NCBI GenBank assembly: GCA_945878355.1
Contig: CAMCTC010000013.1
Coordinates: 11,125 to 75,124, forward strand
Source of the DNA: Bordetella parapertussis
GTDB lineage: Bacteria > Pseudomonadota > Gammaproteobacteria > Burkholderiales > Burkholderiaceae_C
Direction of reading: 5' to 3'
DNA: 64,000 bases
Positions within the stretch are counted from its first letter, which is position 1. Each line of letters opens with the position of its first letter. The position numbers and the translations under genes were made by a program. Positions 18,110-27,115 of this stretch are shown piece after piece. The notes beneath the pieces were generated by a model that ran no database searches, was not told the origin of the DNA, and was given only the letters and a program-made list of their open reading frames with translations.

Positions 18110-19459
18110 ATGAACATCGATCCAAGCAAACCATGGCAACAGCGCCGCGAGCGCTTCGCCGCCGCCTGCGTTCGCGGCTTTCACCTTTATGCCAACTGGC
18201 TGATAGGCATCAGTTGGCGACGCTTCATCCTGCTGTCGCTGCTGTTGATCATCGGGGCAGCACTGCTGCAGAACATCCCGCCCTTCAGTTGGACCTACAC
18301 CACCACAGTGCGTCCGCCGGTGCCGATGGTCGTGATCGACCCCTCCGACGCGCCCTCCGCCAAACGCAGCCACCCACCCGGTATCCACATCGAGGCGCCG
18401 GCCAAGGACGGCCAACCCGGCGTAGACATCAGGATCGATGCCAGTGGCGTGCGCATCGCACCGCGGGCTGGTGCCTCGGCAGTAGCGAACGCTTCCGCGG
18501 CATCGGCCGCTGGCGAAGGCACCGAGCCGATCATCGACATCCGGCTGCCAGCCGGGACCAGCGAGGCGGTGCGCCAGGCGGTGGAAGAGGCCCAGCAGGC
18601 AATCGACGAGGCAGTGCGCGAGGCCCGCGACGACGCAGGGGCCGCCAAACACCCTGCCAGAAGCATCCGCGAGGTGCATGTGCTCAGCCTGGGCGAGTTC
18701 CTGCCCAGCCTGGCGATGCTGTGGATCGTCGCCTCGCTGATCATCAAGATCAGCTACAAGCGCCAGGTCCAGGCCCAGGCCGAGGCGGCGCAGGCGGTGG
18801 AGGTGGCCGAATCCGAAGCGCTCAAGCGCCAGGTGGTCGAAGCCAGGATGGCGGCAATGCAGGCCCAGATCGAGCCGCATTTCCTGTTCAACACCTTGGC
18901 ATCGATCGACCACCTGATCGAGGTCGATCCACCGCGCGCGAGCCAGATGCAAAAAAACCTGATCGCACTGCTGCGCGCGGCCATGCCCACGCTGCGCGAG
19001 ACCGACGGTGCGGCGACGGGCCAGTCCCGCGACCTGGGCCGCGAGCTGGCGGTGATACGGCCTTATCTTGAGATCTTGAAGGTGCGGATGGAGGAGCGGC
19101 TGGCCACCGAGATCGATGTGCCCGACGGCTTGCTGTCGGCCGAGTTCCCGACCATGATGCTGCAGACCCTGGTCGAGAACGCGGTCAAGCACGGCCTCGA
19201 GCCCAAACCCGAAGGCGGCAAGCTCATGATCAAGGCTGAAATCGTCCACGGCAAGCTCGCGCTGACGGTCCAGGACAGCGGCCTGGGCTTTGGCCAAGCC
19301 GCGACCGCCGGCACCGGCGTCGGGCTGGCCAACATCCGCGAACGGCTGCAATTGCTTTACGGCACCAAGGCCGGTTTGACGATCGGCGAGAACCCGGGCG
19401 GTGGCACCCGCGTGACGCTGTCGGTGCCTTACAAGCCGGTCGGCAACGCGCATGGATAA
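18110..19459 (+). CDS. LytS-type sensor histidine kinase
   Basis: A 449-residue membrane kinase. TM1 lies at about residues 42-60. A proline/alanine-rich periplasmic region (about 61-200) follows, then TM2 near LGEFLPSLAMLWIVASLIIKI (about 203-223) and a short coiled stretch. The His_kinase H-box is QIEPHFLFNTLASIDHL (about residues 256-272), the N-box is LVENAVKHGLE, and the G-box is GTGVGLANIRERL. It phosphorylates the LytTR regulator encoded next, with which it overlaps by eight bases. The signal sensed is unknown. The start is the ATG at 18110. Confidence 0.9.
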   Translation: MNIDPSKPWQQRRERFAAACVRGFHLYANWLIGISWRRFILLSLLLIIGAALLQNIPPFSWTYTTTVRPPVPMVVIDPSDAPSAKRSHPPGIHIEAPAKDGQPGVDIRIDASGVRIAPRAGASAVANASAASAAGEGTEPIIDIRLPAGTSEAVRQAVEEAQQAIDEAVREARDDAGAAKHPARSIREVHVLSLGEFLPSLAMLWIVASLIIKISYKRQVQAQAEAAQAVEVAESEALKRQVVEARMAAMQAQIEPHFLFNTLASIDHLIEVDPPRASQMQKNLIALLRAAMPTLRETDGAATGQSRDLGRELAVIRPYLEILKVRMEERLATEIDVPDGLLSAEFPTMMLQTLVENAVKHGLEPKPEGGKLMIKAEIVHGKLALTVQDSGLGFGQAATAGTGVGLANIRERLQLLYGTKAGLTIGENPGGGTRVTLSVPYKPVGNAHG

Positions 19460-20306
19460 GCCAGCGGCCGAATCGCCTGACGACGCCCGACGCATGAGCC
19501 CATTGCGCGCCGTGATCGCCGATGACGAACGATTGATGCGAGAGCAACTGCGCGCGCGGCTGGCCGAGGTCTGGCCCGAGTTACAGATCGTCGCCGAAGC
19601 CCGCAACGGCCTGGAGGCGGTGGCGCTGGTCGAGCAGCATCGACCCGACCTGGTGTTCCTCGACATCCGCATGCCGGGCTTGAGCGGCGTCGACGCTGCG
19701 CGCCAAATCGCCCAGATGGCAGTGGCCGACGACGAGTACCTGCCTGAGGTCGTCTTCATCACCGCCTACGACCAGTACGCGGTCCAGGCCTTCGAGCAAG
19801 GCGTCTGCGACTATGTGCTCAAGCCGGCCGAGCGCGACCGCTTGCAACTCACCGCGCAGCGAATCCGCGCCCGCTTGGCGCTGCGAGACAAGCCTGTGGT
19901 CGATATCGGCGACACGAACCCGCCGCTGCAGTTGCTGCTGCACCGTCTGGCCGCCCAACTCAACCCCGGCGCTGCGCCCCGCTACCTGGACTGGATCCAG
20001 GCCAGCGTGGGCAGCGCGATCCAGATGATCGCGGCGGCCGAGGTGCTGTTTTTCATCAGCGACGAAAAATACACCCGAGTCCAGACCGCCACGGTCGAGG
20101 CGTTGATCCGCAAGCCGATCAAGGAACTCGTCGATGAACTCGACCCGGCGCTGTTCTGGCAGATCCACCGCTCGACGCTGGTCAACGTCAAGACGATTTC
20201 GGGAGTAACGCGTGATATGCGCGGCAGGCAGATCGTCAGCGTGCGCGGCCACCCCGAAAAGCTCGAGGTCAGCCGCAGCTACGGTCATCTGTTCAAGAGC
20301 ATGTGA
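19452..20306 (+). CDS. LytTR-family response regulator
   Basis: A 284-residue DNA-binding response regulator. The receiver domain (about residues 17-140) has acidic IADDER, the phospho-acceptor Asp in LVFLDIRMPG (about residue 72) and the switch lysine in VLKPAERD. The C-terminal LytTR domain (about 190-284) contains EVLFFISDEKYTRVQT and IHRSTLVNV. It starts inside the kinase gene's 3' end; an in-frame ATG at 19494 also fits. It would bind direct repeats in target promoters. Repeat copy 3 follows six bases after the stop codon. Confidence 0.92.
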   Translation: MDKPAAESPDDARRMSPLRAVIADDERLMREQLRARLAEVWPELQIVAEARNGLEAVALVEQHRPDLVFLDIRMPGLSGVDAARQIAQMAVADDEYLPEVVFITAYDQYAVQAFEQGVCDYVLKPAERDRLQLTAQRIRARLALRDKPVVDIGDTNPPLQLLLHRLAAQLNPGAAPRYLDWIQASVGSAIQMIAAAEVLFFISDEKYTRVQTATVEALIRKPIKELVDELDPALFWQIHRSTLVNVKTISGVTRDMRGRQIVSVRGHPEKLEVSRSYGHLFKSM

Positions 20307-20311
20307 CGCGG

Positions 20312-20386
20312 CTCTCAAGCAAATGTGGCTTTGCGGCTTGATCCCCACAGGGGGCGGCCGGCTTAGGCCGGCCTTGGGGCGCTCAG
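20312..20386 (+). repeat. Dispersed palindromic repeat, copy 3 (diverged)
   Basis: A 75-bp copy directly behind the response-regulator gene. Five bases are lost in the TTTGCCACTTTGCTTG segment, and the palindrome centre reads GCTTAGGC instead of GCTTCGGC. It lies between convergent genes. Confidence 0.8.
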
Positions 20387-20488
20387 AGACAGTCGACCGA
20401 ATACGCGATCAATGCGTGTTGGCCTGGGTCAGCTGACGGCCATGACCGCTGTCGACAATGTTCCCGTTGGCAGCGACGACTGGCACGC

Positions 20489-21037
20489 TCACCAGCGTGG
20501 CTTGGTCAACTCCAAGGCCTCGAGTTGCCGGCGCAGTGGTTGGCGTTCCCTGTCCAGGCGGCCGATGTGCTCGCGCAGGCGCTTGCGTTCCTCGTCCTTG
20601 TCGGCCTTCTTCAGTTCGGCCTCAAGCCTTTCGATGTCCGACCGGTTGCGGTTGAACTCCTGCCGGGCGCGGTGCAAAGCCTGTCCGGCCCGGTAGTAGC
20701 GCAAGAAGCCGTCCTCGTCGTGCAGCGCGCAAGACCCAGCGTAGTAGCGGTTGGCCAGGCCGGCATTCCAGGCCGAATTTGGAGCACAGTACTCGCGAAT
20801 GCCCGCTGAATAACCCAATTGCCAGCGCGCCGTGTCAGGGCTGACGCCGACCTTGGCGCAGGCCTCGCGGTGGTCGTCGATGCGGGACAGCGAATACCCC
20901 TCGCGGCCATCGCGCTGGCCGCGTTCAGCCCAGTCAGCATGGCGGCATTGGTCCTGGGACATCGAAGCACAGCCTGCAACGATCAAGGCGGTGAGCACAA
21001 GCGTGATGCGGAGAGCGGCACTGCGGGTCGTTGTCAT
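20489..21037 (-). CDS. DUF2799-type outer-membrane lipoprotein
   Basis: A 182-residue predicted lipoprotein. The signal peptide MTTTRSAALRITLVLTALIV ends in the lipobox VAGC, with the lipidated Cys at about residue 23. The mature part has the DUF2799 pattern CRHADWAERGQRDGREG, followed by HREACAKVGVSPDTARWQLGY and three further paired cysteines. A charged heptad-like coiled coil (about 130-175: RNRSDIERLEAELKKADKD and on) ends the protein. I use the ATG at 21037. Function unknown. Confidence 0.83.
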   Translation of the reverse strand: MTTTRSAALRITLVLTALIVAGCASMSQDQCRHADWAERGQRDGREGYSLSRIDDHREACAKVGVSPDTARWQLGYSAGIREYCAPNSAWNAGLANRYYAGSCALHDEDGFLRYYRAGQALHRARQEFNRNRSDIERLEAELKKADKDEERKRLREHIGRLDRERQPLRRQLEALELTKPRW

Positions 21038-21230
21038 GATCGTCGTAGAAGTCGTCTTGAGCGCAGGCCGAGGCGGCGAGCAAGCAAAACGCACTATAGC
21101 CGCCCATGAATCGGTCACAAGGTCAGCAGCCCGGCGCTGACCGACGAAGCGCGATCGCAGGCCCTTCTGGTCCAAGCGCCAAAGCAGGCATCTGGCTTAA
21201 AGTCGATGTTTCAATCGAGGAGACAGAGAG

Positions 21231-22205
21231 ATGCGTGCAGCCTGGTATCTGAAGAACGGCGAAGCCAAGGACGTGATGATGCTGGGCGATCTGCCCAAGC
21301 CCCAAGCGGCGGCCGGCGAGGTGCTGGTCCGGCTCGCCACCTCGGGCGTGAACCCCTCGGATGTCAAATCGCGCCGAGCCCGCCCGTTGACCGAGATGAT
21401 CGTGCCGCACAGCGACGGCGCCGGTGTGATCGAAGCGGTCGGTGCAGGGGTGCCAGGCAGCAGGATCGGCGAGCGGGTGTGGATCTGGAACGGCCAATGG
21501 GGCCGAGCTATGGGAACTGCGGCAGAGTACATCGCCCTGCCTTCGGCACAGGCCGTCCTGTTGCCTGAACAAGTCGACTTCGCGGCCGGTGCCTGCTTCG
21601 GCATCCCGGCCTTGACCGCGCTGCAGGCGGTGCATCTGGCCGGTGAGCTCAAGGACCAACAGGTGCTGGTCACCGGCGCGTCTTCGGCCGTCGGGCATTA
21701 CGTCACCCAACTCGTGACGCTCGCTGGCGGCCAGGTGATAGGCACCGTGGGCTCACCCGCCAAAGCCCGGCATGCCCAGGCCGCAGGCATGAAGGAGGCC
21801 ATCTTCTACAAGACCGAGTCGATCGCCGATCGCGTCAAGGCCTTGACAGCGGGCCGCGGCGTGCCGGTGATCATCGACATGGATTTCGCCAGCACAGGCA
21901 AGCTGCTGGCCGAGGGCGTGCTCGCGCCGCATGGCCGGGTCATCTGCTTTGGCTCCAACGCGCCCGACACCACGCTGAACTTCCGGGCGCTGTTGTTCCC
22001 GTCGCTGTCGCTGAAGTTCTTCCTGGTCTACGACCTGACGCCGGCAGACCGGCAGACCGCGCAGGCGCGATTGAACGAGTTGCTGCAAACCCAGCAACTG
22101 CAGCATGCGATCAGCAGGCGCTTCGCGCTCGCCGACATCGTCGCGGCCCACGAAGCAGTCGAAGCCGGCCAGGACATCGGCAACGTGGTGGTCGATCTGA
22201 TTTGA
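21231..22205 (+). CDS. NADPH:quinone reductase-like oxidoreductase (MDR family)
   Basis: A 324-residue medium-chain dehydrogenase/reductase of the zinc-free quinone oxidoreductase type. The N-terminal GroES-like domain has VLVRLATSGVNPSDVKSR and PHSDGAGVIEAVGAGVPGS. The Rossmann domain has VTGASSAVGHYVTQLV (about residues 144-159). No zinc-ligand cysteines are seen. It would transfer hydride from NADPH to quinones or enones. A good ribosome binding site (GAGGAGACAGAG) precedes the ATG at 21231. Confidence 0.92.
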   Translation: MRAAWYLKNGEAKDVMMLGDLPKPQAAAGEVLVRLATSGVNPSDVKSRRARPLTEMIVPHSDGAGVIEAVGAGVPGSRIGERVWIWNGQWGRAMGTAAEYIALPSAQAVLLPEQVDFAAGACFGIPALTALQAVHLAGELKDQQVLVTGASSAVGHYVTQLVTLAGGQVIGTVGSPAKARHAQAAGMKEAIFYKTESIADRVKALTAGRGVPVIIDMDFASTGKLLAEGVLAPHGRVICFGSNAPDTTLNFRALLFPSLSLKFFLVYDLTPADRQTAQARLNELLQTQQLQHAISRRFALADIVAAHEAVEAGQDIGNVVVDLI

Positions 22206-22230
22206 GCGTCGCCGCCGCTTGGTGGCCCGC

Positions 22231-23142
22231 ATGATGACGGCTCAACCGATACCGCAGCTCGACCTGTTCGAGCACAGCCGCGACACGATGCTGCGCAACG
22301 ACGTTCTCGACGCCTTGCTGAAGCGCGACGCCGGCGCAGCGACGCTGGCCTGGCAGGCGCTGGCAGATTTCGAGCCGAGGCACCAAGGGCTGCCCGCACT
22401 CGCCGGCCTGATCGCCGCGCTCGAATCGACCCGGAACAACACGCTGTTCGCGGTTCACGCCGAGGCTGCCGCAGCGCGCGAACAGCTGTCCCGGTCGGTG
22501 GCGCCGGCTGCGCAGTCGCAGTTCGGCGCTGCGGCTGCCGCCGCATGGCTTGCGCCGCTGTGGCGCGGGCTGGCCGATCGCGCCGCAGCCTTGCCGTTCA
22601 ACGCTGCGCAGGCCGACAACCATGCGGCGGCGTTGTGGCTGAACGTGGGCGACGCGACCTCAGCCTTCGAGGCGGTCAAAGCCATCGAACGCATCGAATC
22701 CTGGCGCCGGATCCCGGCCCCGCTGGGCTGGATGGCACTGGCGCGCTACCGCAGCGAAGGACTGGACAACATCTGGCCGCTGCTGGCCGAACTGGCTTGG
22801 CTGGCGCCGCCGCGATTCGGCCAGACCGCCCGCGCGCTCGATGACCCGCTGCTCAAGCGCCTGCTGCGTCGCTTTGACGAACAGTTCGACCTCGGCGATG
22901 GGCAGGTGGCTGACCCGCTGGCCTGGTTCCCGGCCTGGTTGCTGACCGAACAACCCGGCTTGCTGCCGCGGCTGCTGGGCGCCGGGACAGGCCAGCACAG
23001 CGAACCCGAACGCGGCTTCAGGCTGGTCGCAGAACTGCTGGGCCTGGAGCGCCAGGGCCGGCACCACGAACTGATCGACAGCCGCAAACGGCTGCGCGAT
23101 GTGCAGCCGGCTTTGTACGCCGCCTACATGAAAACGCGCTGA
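22231..23142 (+). CDS. Hypothetical protein, alpha-helical
   Basis: A 303-residue protein I cannot assign. It starts MMTAQPIPQLDLFEHSRDTM and is rich in Ala, Leu and Trp with no signal peptide or membrane helix, so it is probably a cytosolic helical-repeat protein. The pattern of paired amphipathic helices (DVLDALLKRDAGAATLAWQA, later repeats near residues 130-200) is TPR-like. It begins 25 bases after the quinone reductase gene on the same strand. The upstream TTG at 22219 is an alternative start. Confidence 0.6.
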   Translation: MMTAQPIPQLDLFEHSRDTMLRNDVLDALLKRDAGAATLAWQALADFEPRHQGLPALAGLIAALESTRNNTLFAVHAEAAAAREQLSRSVAPAAQSQFGAAAAAAWLAPLWRGLADRAAALPFNAAQADNHAAALWLNVGDATSAFEAVKAIERIESWRRIPAPLGWMALARYRSEGLDNIWPLLAELAWLAPPRFGQTARALDDPLLKRLLRRFDEQFDLGDGQVADPLAWFPAWLLTEQPGLLPRLLGAGTGQHSEPERGFRLVAELLGLERQGRHHELIDSRKRLRDVQPALYAAYMKTR

Positions 23143-23179
23143 CCTCGCCGCCAGCCGATCGGCCTGGGGCAACCCGAGC

Positions 23180-23665
23180 TCAGTCTTTTTTCAGCGAGTA
23201 GCGGAAGTCACAGAACTTCGCACCGCCCATGATGGTCTGGGTGCGCTCGAAACGGATCGCCGGGTTGTAGCCGTGGCAGAACTCGCCGTCGCGGTTGCAA
23301 GACAGCGTGTCGCCCAGATCTCCCAGGCCCATCTCGCGGTAGGACTCGGCGTAGCGGCAGCGCGTGACGTTGAACGACAGCTTCTCGGATGTTCGCTCGA
23401 CCCATTCGATCTTGATGCCGTCGTCCTTCTGCCACAGCGGCAGGATCGCGGCGTAATCATCGAGGTCTGGCGGTTTGCTGCCGTCCTCGTTGCCAGGCGT
23501 TCGCGCCGCTGCGTCGCGGCCTGCCGCATGCGCCATCTCGGTGATCGCACGGCGCAGCAGTGCGCGCGCTGGCACGTCGCCGAGTTCCTGCGCCAGCGTG
23601 CGAAGCAGTTCGCCGGCAAACTTGGCCTCGATCCGGCGTTGGTCGAGGATGCTGATGTCGCTCAT
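23180..23665 (-). CDS. L-2-amino-thiazoline-4-carboxylate hydrolase-like protein
   Basis: A 161-residue protein of the ATC-hydrolase-like family. Visible family features are CRYAESYREMGLGDLG and LSCNRDGEFCHGYNPAIRFE near residues 100-135, then IMGGAKFCDFRY at the end, with four cysteines. The founding Pseudomonas enzyme opens the thiazoline ring on the route to cysteine, but most relatives have no tested function. It lies 32 bases behind the ABC ATPase gene, as the last gene of the Liv-type operon, so it may process the imported solute. The start is the ATG at 23665. Confidence 0.8.
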   Translation of the reverse strand: MSDISILDQRRIEAKFAGELLRTLAQELGDVPARALLRRAITEMAHAAGRDAAARTPGNEDGSKPPDLDDYAAILPLWQKDDGIKIEWVERTSEKLSFNVTRCRYAESYREMGLGDLGDTLSCNRDGEFCHGYNPAIRFERTQTIMGGAKFCDFRYSLKKD

Positions 23666-23697
23666 GGTTGTCTCCGTTGAACGGGTCGCTGCGGCGC

Positions 23698-24435
23698 TCA
23701 ATGCCCCGCGCCACCCAGGTAAGCATCGCGCACACGCGGGTCGTCGCGCAGTTGCGCGGCAGGGCCTTCGAGCACGATGCGGCCGCCCTCCATCACATAG
23801 CCGAAATCGGCCACCTTGAGCGCGCCGCGGACGTTTTGCTCGACCAGCAGGATCGAGGTGCCGGTGGCGCGGATGCTGGCGACCAACTCGAAGATCTGCT
23901 TGACGATCTTGGGCGCCAGACCCAGCGAGGGCTCATCGAGCAGCAGCAAGCGGGGCCGTGCCATCAGCGCCCGGCCGATGCAAAGCATCTGCTGCTCGCC
24001 GCCCGACAGTGAGCCAGCCTGCTGCGACAAGCGCTCGCGCAGCACCGCAAAGCGCTCCAGCACCTCGTGCAGCGTCTGCTCGAAAACAAGGCCTTTGAGC
24101 GCGCCAGCACCGAGCACCAGGTTCTCGCGCACCGTCATGTTGGAGAACACCTGCCGACCCTCGGGCGCTTGCGCCAGACCTAACGAAACGATGCGGTGGC
24201 TGGGCAGGTTGGCGATCGGCTCGCCAGCCAGGCTGATCTGTCCGCTGCTGGCGCGGTAGATACCCGACAGCGCGCGCATCAGCGTGGTCTTGCCCACGCC
24301 GTTGGCGCCGAGCACGGTGACGATGCCGCGCTCGGGCACCTCGAGGCTGACTTCGTGCAGGATCTGCTGCACGCCCATCCGTACCCCCAGCCGGTCGACC
24401 TGGAGCAGCGGCTTGGCGTTGTCGACCGCGCTCAT
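23698..24435 (-). CDS. livF: Branched-chain-type ABC transporter ATPase, LivF
   Basis: A 245-residue cytosolic ATPase subunit. It has Walker A GANGVGKTT (about residues 38-46), the signature LSGGEQQM (about 143-150) and Walker B LLLLDEPSLGLAP. LivF proteins lack the C-terminal extension of LivG, as here. Its ATG overlaps the livG stop codon by four bases. It pairs with LivG, LivH, LivM and the upstream receptor to import a branched-chain amino acid, amide or related solute. Confidence 0.93.
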   Translation of the reverse strand: MSAVDNAKPLLQVDRLGVRMGVQQILHEVSLEVPERGIVTVLGANGVGKTTLMRALSGIYRASSGQISLAGEPIANLPSHRIVSLGLAQAPEGRQVFSNMTVRENLVLGAGALKGLVFEQTLHEVLERFAVLRERLSQQAGSLSGGEQQMLCIGRALMARPRLLLLDEPSLGLAPKIVKQIFELVASIRATGTSILLVEQNVRGALKVADFGYVMEGGRIVLEGPAAQLRDDPRVRDAYLGGAGH

Positions 24436-25190
24436 TCGTCGCCCGTCCCGAGGTAAGCGTCCAGCACCGCCGGGTCGCGCTGCACCGACGCCGGGTCGGC
24501 GTCGGCGATCTTGCGGCCGAAAGCCAGCACGATCACGCGGCTGCAGATCCGCATCACCAAACCCATGTCATGCTCGACCAGCAGGATCGTCACCCCTTCG
24601 GCGCGCAAGCGCGCTATGAAGCGCGCCAGTTCGACGGTCTCGGTGTCGTTCAGTCCCGCCGCGGGCTCATCGAGGATCAGCAGCTGCGGCCGACCGGCCA
24701 GCGCGCGAGCGATCTCGAGCATCTTGCGTTTGCCGTAGGACAGGTTGGCCGCAAGCTCGTCGGCGACGCTGGCCAGCCCGACTTTCTCGAGCATCTCGGT
24801 CGAGACCTCGCTGATCGCCCTTGCCGAACTGCTGCGACCCGGCAGCAGCGCATCGCCCAGCCCGCTGGCGCGGATCGCGCCGACCGAGACGTTGTCGAAG
24901 ACCGTCATGTTCGGGAAAGTGCGCAGGTTCTGGAAGGTGCGACCAACGCCCAGCCGCGCAACCTCGAACGGCCGCATCCCGGTGATCAAACGCCCGTCAA
25001 AGCGCACCTCGCCTTCGGACGGCGGTGTGACGCCCGAGATCATATTGAACAAGGTGGTCTTGCCGGCGCCGTTCGGGCCGATCAGGCCGACCAACTCGCC
25101 GCGCCGGACCTCGGCCGAGACCTGGTCGACCGCCGTCAGTCCGCCGAAGCGGCGCGTCAGGCCTTGCAAAGCCAGCAGCGGCGCGCTCAC
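24432..25190 (-). CDS. livG: Branched-chain-type ABC transporter ATPase, LivG
   Basis: A 252-residue ATPase with Walker A GPNGAGKTT (about residues 37-45), signature LSYGKRK (in place of LSGGQ, usual for LivG) and Walker B LLILDEPAAGLN, ending in the LivG-type C-terminal extension. The start is the GTG at 25190, which overlaps the livM stop codon (GTGA). The longer open frame upstream is in livM antisense register and is not real. Confidence 0.93.
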   Translation of the reverse strand: MSAPLLALQGLTRRFGGLTAVDQVSAEVRRGELVGLIGPNGAGKTTLFNMISGVTPPSEGEVRFDGRLITGMRPFEVARLGVGRTFQNLRTFPNMTVFDNVSVGAIRASGLGDALLPGRSSSARAISEVSTEMLEKVGLASVADELAANLSYGKRKMLEIARALAGRPQLLILDEPAAGLNDTETVELARFIARLRAEGVTILLVEHDMGLVMRICSRVIVLAFGRKIADADPASVQRDPAVLDAYLGTGDE

Positions 25191-26158
25191 CAAGCACCCC
25201 GACGCATCGCGGGCAGGCGACGGATCTGACGCCTGAACAAGTCGATCGCCGAGACCTCGCCGACCAGACCGCGCGGCAGGAACAGGATAGACAGGAACAG
25301 CACCAGACCGACCGCGATCATGCGGTAGCTGCCGAGGTCTCTGAGCAATTCGGGCAGCACCGACAGGATCACCGCACCGATCACTGAGCCGTACAAGCTG
25401 CCGAGTCCGCCGACGACGATCATCGACAGCACCAGGATCGACTCGCCAAAGCGAAAACTCTCGGGGCTGATGTAGCCCGTGGTGTGCGCGAACAGCGCGC
25501 CGGCGACGCCGGCAAAACAGCAGGCCACACCAAAGCTCTGCAGCTTCAAGCGCGCGACGTCGATGCCCATCGCGTCGGCGCAAGCGTCGTCCTCGCGCAG
25601 TGCGCGCAGCGAATTACCGTAATAGGAATGTGTCAGCCGGTGCACCACCCACAGCGTCGCGAGCATCGCCAGCGCGGTCACAGCCAGGCTCAGACCCATG
25701 CCCTTGAGGCCCCAGAGCTCGATGCCGGGGATGCTGCGGATGCCCATAGGACCGCGCGTGAAACCGACCCAGTTCAGCAAGGTGACGTAGATCATCTCGC
25801 CGATGCCCAGCGTGGCGACCGCGAAGTAGATGCTGGTCAAGCGCATCGTCGGCACCGCGACCAGCGCGCCGACCAAGGCCGCAGCAACACCGGCTGCAGG
25901 CACCGTGAGCCAGAACGGCCAGCCGAGCTTGGTCGACAGCAACGCCGCGGCATAGGCGCCGACACCGAAGAATGCGCCGTGACCCAGGCTGAGCAGACCG
26001 GCGGTGCCGGTGATCAGGTTCAGGCTGGCGGCCAGGATCACGAAGATCATCGTCGTGATCGCGATCTGGCTGAAGTAGCCCGACTTCAAGCCCATCAAGC
26101 CCGCCAGCAACAGCGCGAGCAGCAGCACCAGCGCGGCGTTGAGTCGACCCCGGATCAC
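25187..26158 (-). CDS. livM: Branched-chain-type ABC transporter permease, LivM
   Basis: A 323-residue inner-membrane permease with about nine hydrophobic segments. The family signature GTAGLLSLGHGAFFGVGAYAA is near residues 55-75, and the EAA-like coupling loop is GNSLRALREDDACADAMGID (about 185-205). The start is the GTG at 26158; AAGGAG lies just upstream within the 3' end of livH, and the stop and start overlap (ATGTGA). Confidence 0.92.
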   Translation of the reverse strand: MIRGRLNAALVLLLALLLAGLMGLKSGYFSQIAITTMIFVILAASLNLITGTAGLLSLGHGAFFGVGAYAAALLSTKLGWPFWLTVPAAGVAAALVGALVAVPTMRLTSIYFAVATLGIGEMIYVTLLNWVGFTRGPMGIRSIPGIELWGLKGMGLSLAVTALAMLATLWVVHRLTHSYYGNSLRALREDDACADAMGIDVARLKLQSFGVACCFAGVAGALFAHTTGYISPESFRFGESILVLSMIVVGGLGSLYGSVIGAVILSVLPELLRDLGSYRMIAVGLVLFLSILFLPRGLVGEVSAIDLFRRQIRRLPAMRRGAW

Positions 26159-27069
26159 ATCTTCTCCTTCTTGAAACCGAATATGCCCGACGGGAAGAAC
26201 CACAGCGTGGCGAGCAGGAAGGAGTAAGACACCAGCGCTTTCCAGCCATCGGAGAAATACTGGGTCGCAACCGACTCGGACACGCCCAGGATCAGCGCGC
26301 AGACCACTGCGCCGGGGATGCTCGACAGCCCGCCCATCACCATCGCGACGAAAGCCTTGACGCCAGGATCGAAGCCCATGTGCGGGAAGATCGCCCCCTG
26401 GTACAGGCCGACCATGATGCCGGCGACCGCACCCAGCATCGAGCCGACGACGAAGGTCGCGACGATCGCTCGGTCGGTGTCGATGCCGACGAACTGCGCG
26501 CCCAGCACGTTGTTCGACACCGCGCGGATGCCCAGGCCGATGCGGGTGCGGTAGAGCACGTACTGCAGCGCGACCAACATCGCCGCTGACAGTGCAAAGA
26601 TGATCAGGTTGCCGTCGGTGATCGTCACCGGCCCGAGCTGGATCGGGCTTTGCAGCAGGTAGGACTGGGCGATGGTCTGCATCTCGCCAGAGAACCTCAG
26701 CTCGAGCGCCTCGCGGACGATGATCGACACCGCCAGCGACGACAGCAGCGTGGCCTCGCGCATCGCCTTGCTCTTGAGCGAGGCTTCGTCGCGAAAGCGC
26801 CTGAAAGGCCTGAAGGCCAGCCGCTCAAGCACCACGCCGGCCAGCCCGCCCGAGAGCAGTACCCCCACCAGCAGCAGCCACAGCGGCGGCTGCAGCGCGG
26901 TGATCAGCAGCAGGCCGGCAAAAGCGCCGATCGTGTAGATCTCACCATGGGCGAAGTTGACGACGTTGAGCACGCCGAAGATCAGCGTGAAGCCGATCGC
27001 CATCAGCGCGTAGACCAAGCCGATCGACAAGCCGTTGACGACTTGCTGCAGCAGGACGGTGGGATCCAT
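26155..27069 (-). CDS. livH: Branched-chain-type ABC transporter permease, LivH
   Basis: A 304-residue inner-membrane permease. It opens with LLQQVVNGLSIGLVYALMAIGFTLI (split across the first helix) and has FGVLNVVNFAHGEIYTIGAF, the classical LivH motif, near residues 30-50. The coupling loop GLGIRAVSNNVLGAQFVGID is near 180-200. It is 46 bases downstream of the receptor gene and overlaps livM. Confidence 0.93.
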   Translation of the reverse strand: MDPTVLLQQVVNGLSIGLVYALMAIGFTLIFGVLNVVNFAHGEIYTIGAFAGLLLITALQPPLWLLLVGVLLSGGLAGVVLERLAFRPFRRFRDEASLKSKAMREATLLSSLAVSIIVREALELRFSGEMQTIAQSYLLQSPIQLGPVTITDGNLIIFALSAAMLVALQYVLYRTRIGLGIRAVSNNVLGAQFVGIDTDRAIVATFVVGSMLGAVAGIMVGLYQGAIFPHMGFDPGVKAFVAMVMGGLSSIPGAVVCALILGVSESVATQYFSDGWKALVSYSFLLATLWFFPSGIFGFKKEKM

Positions 27070-27115
27070 CGGAGACCTTGTGCCCGTTCAACAGTGGCTG
27101 GTGCGGCCTGGTGAC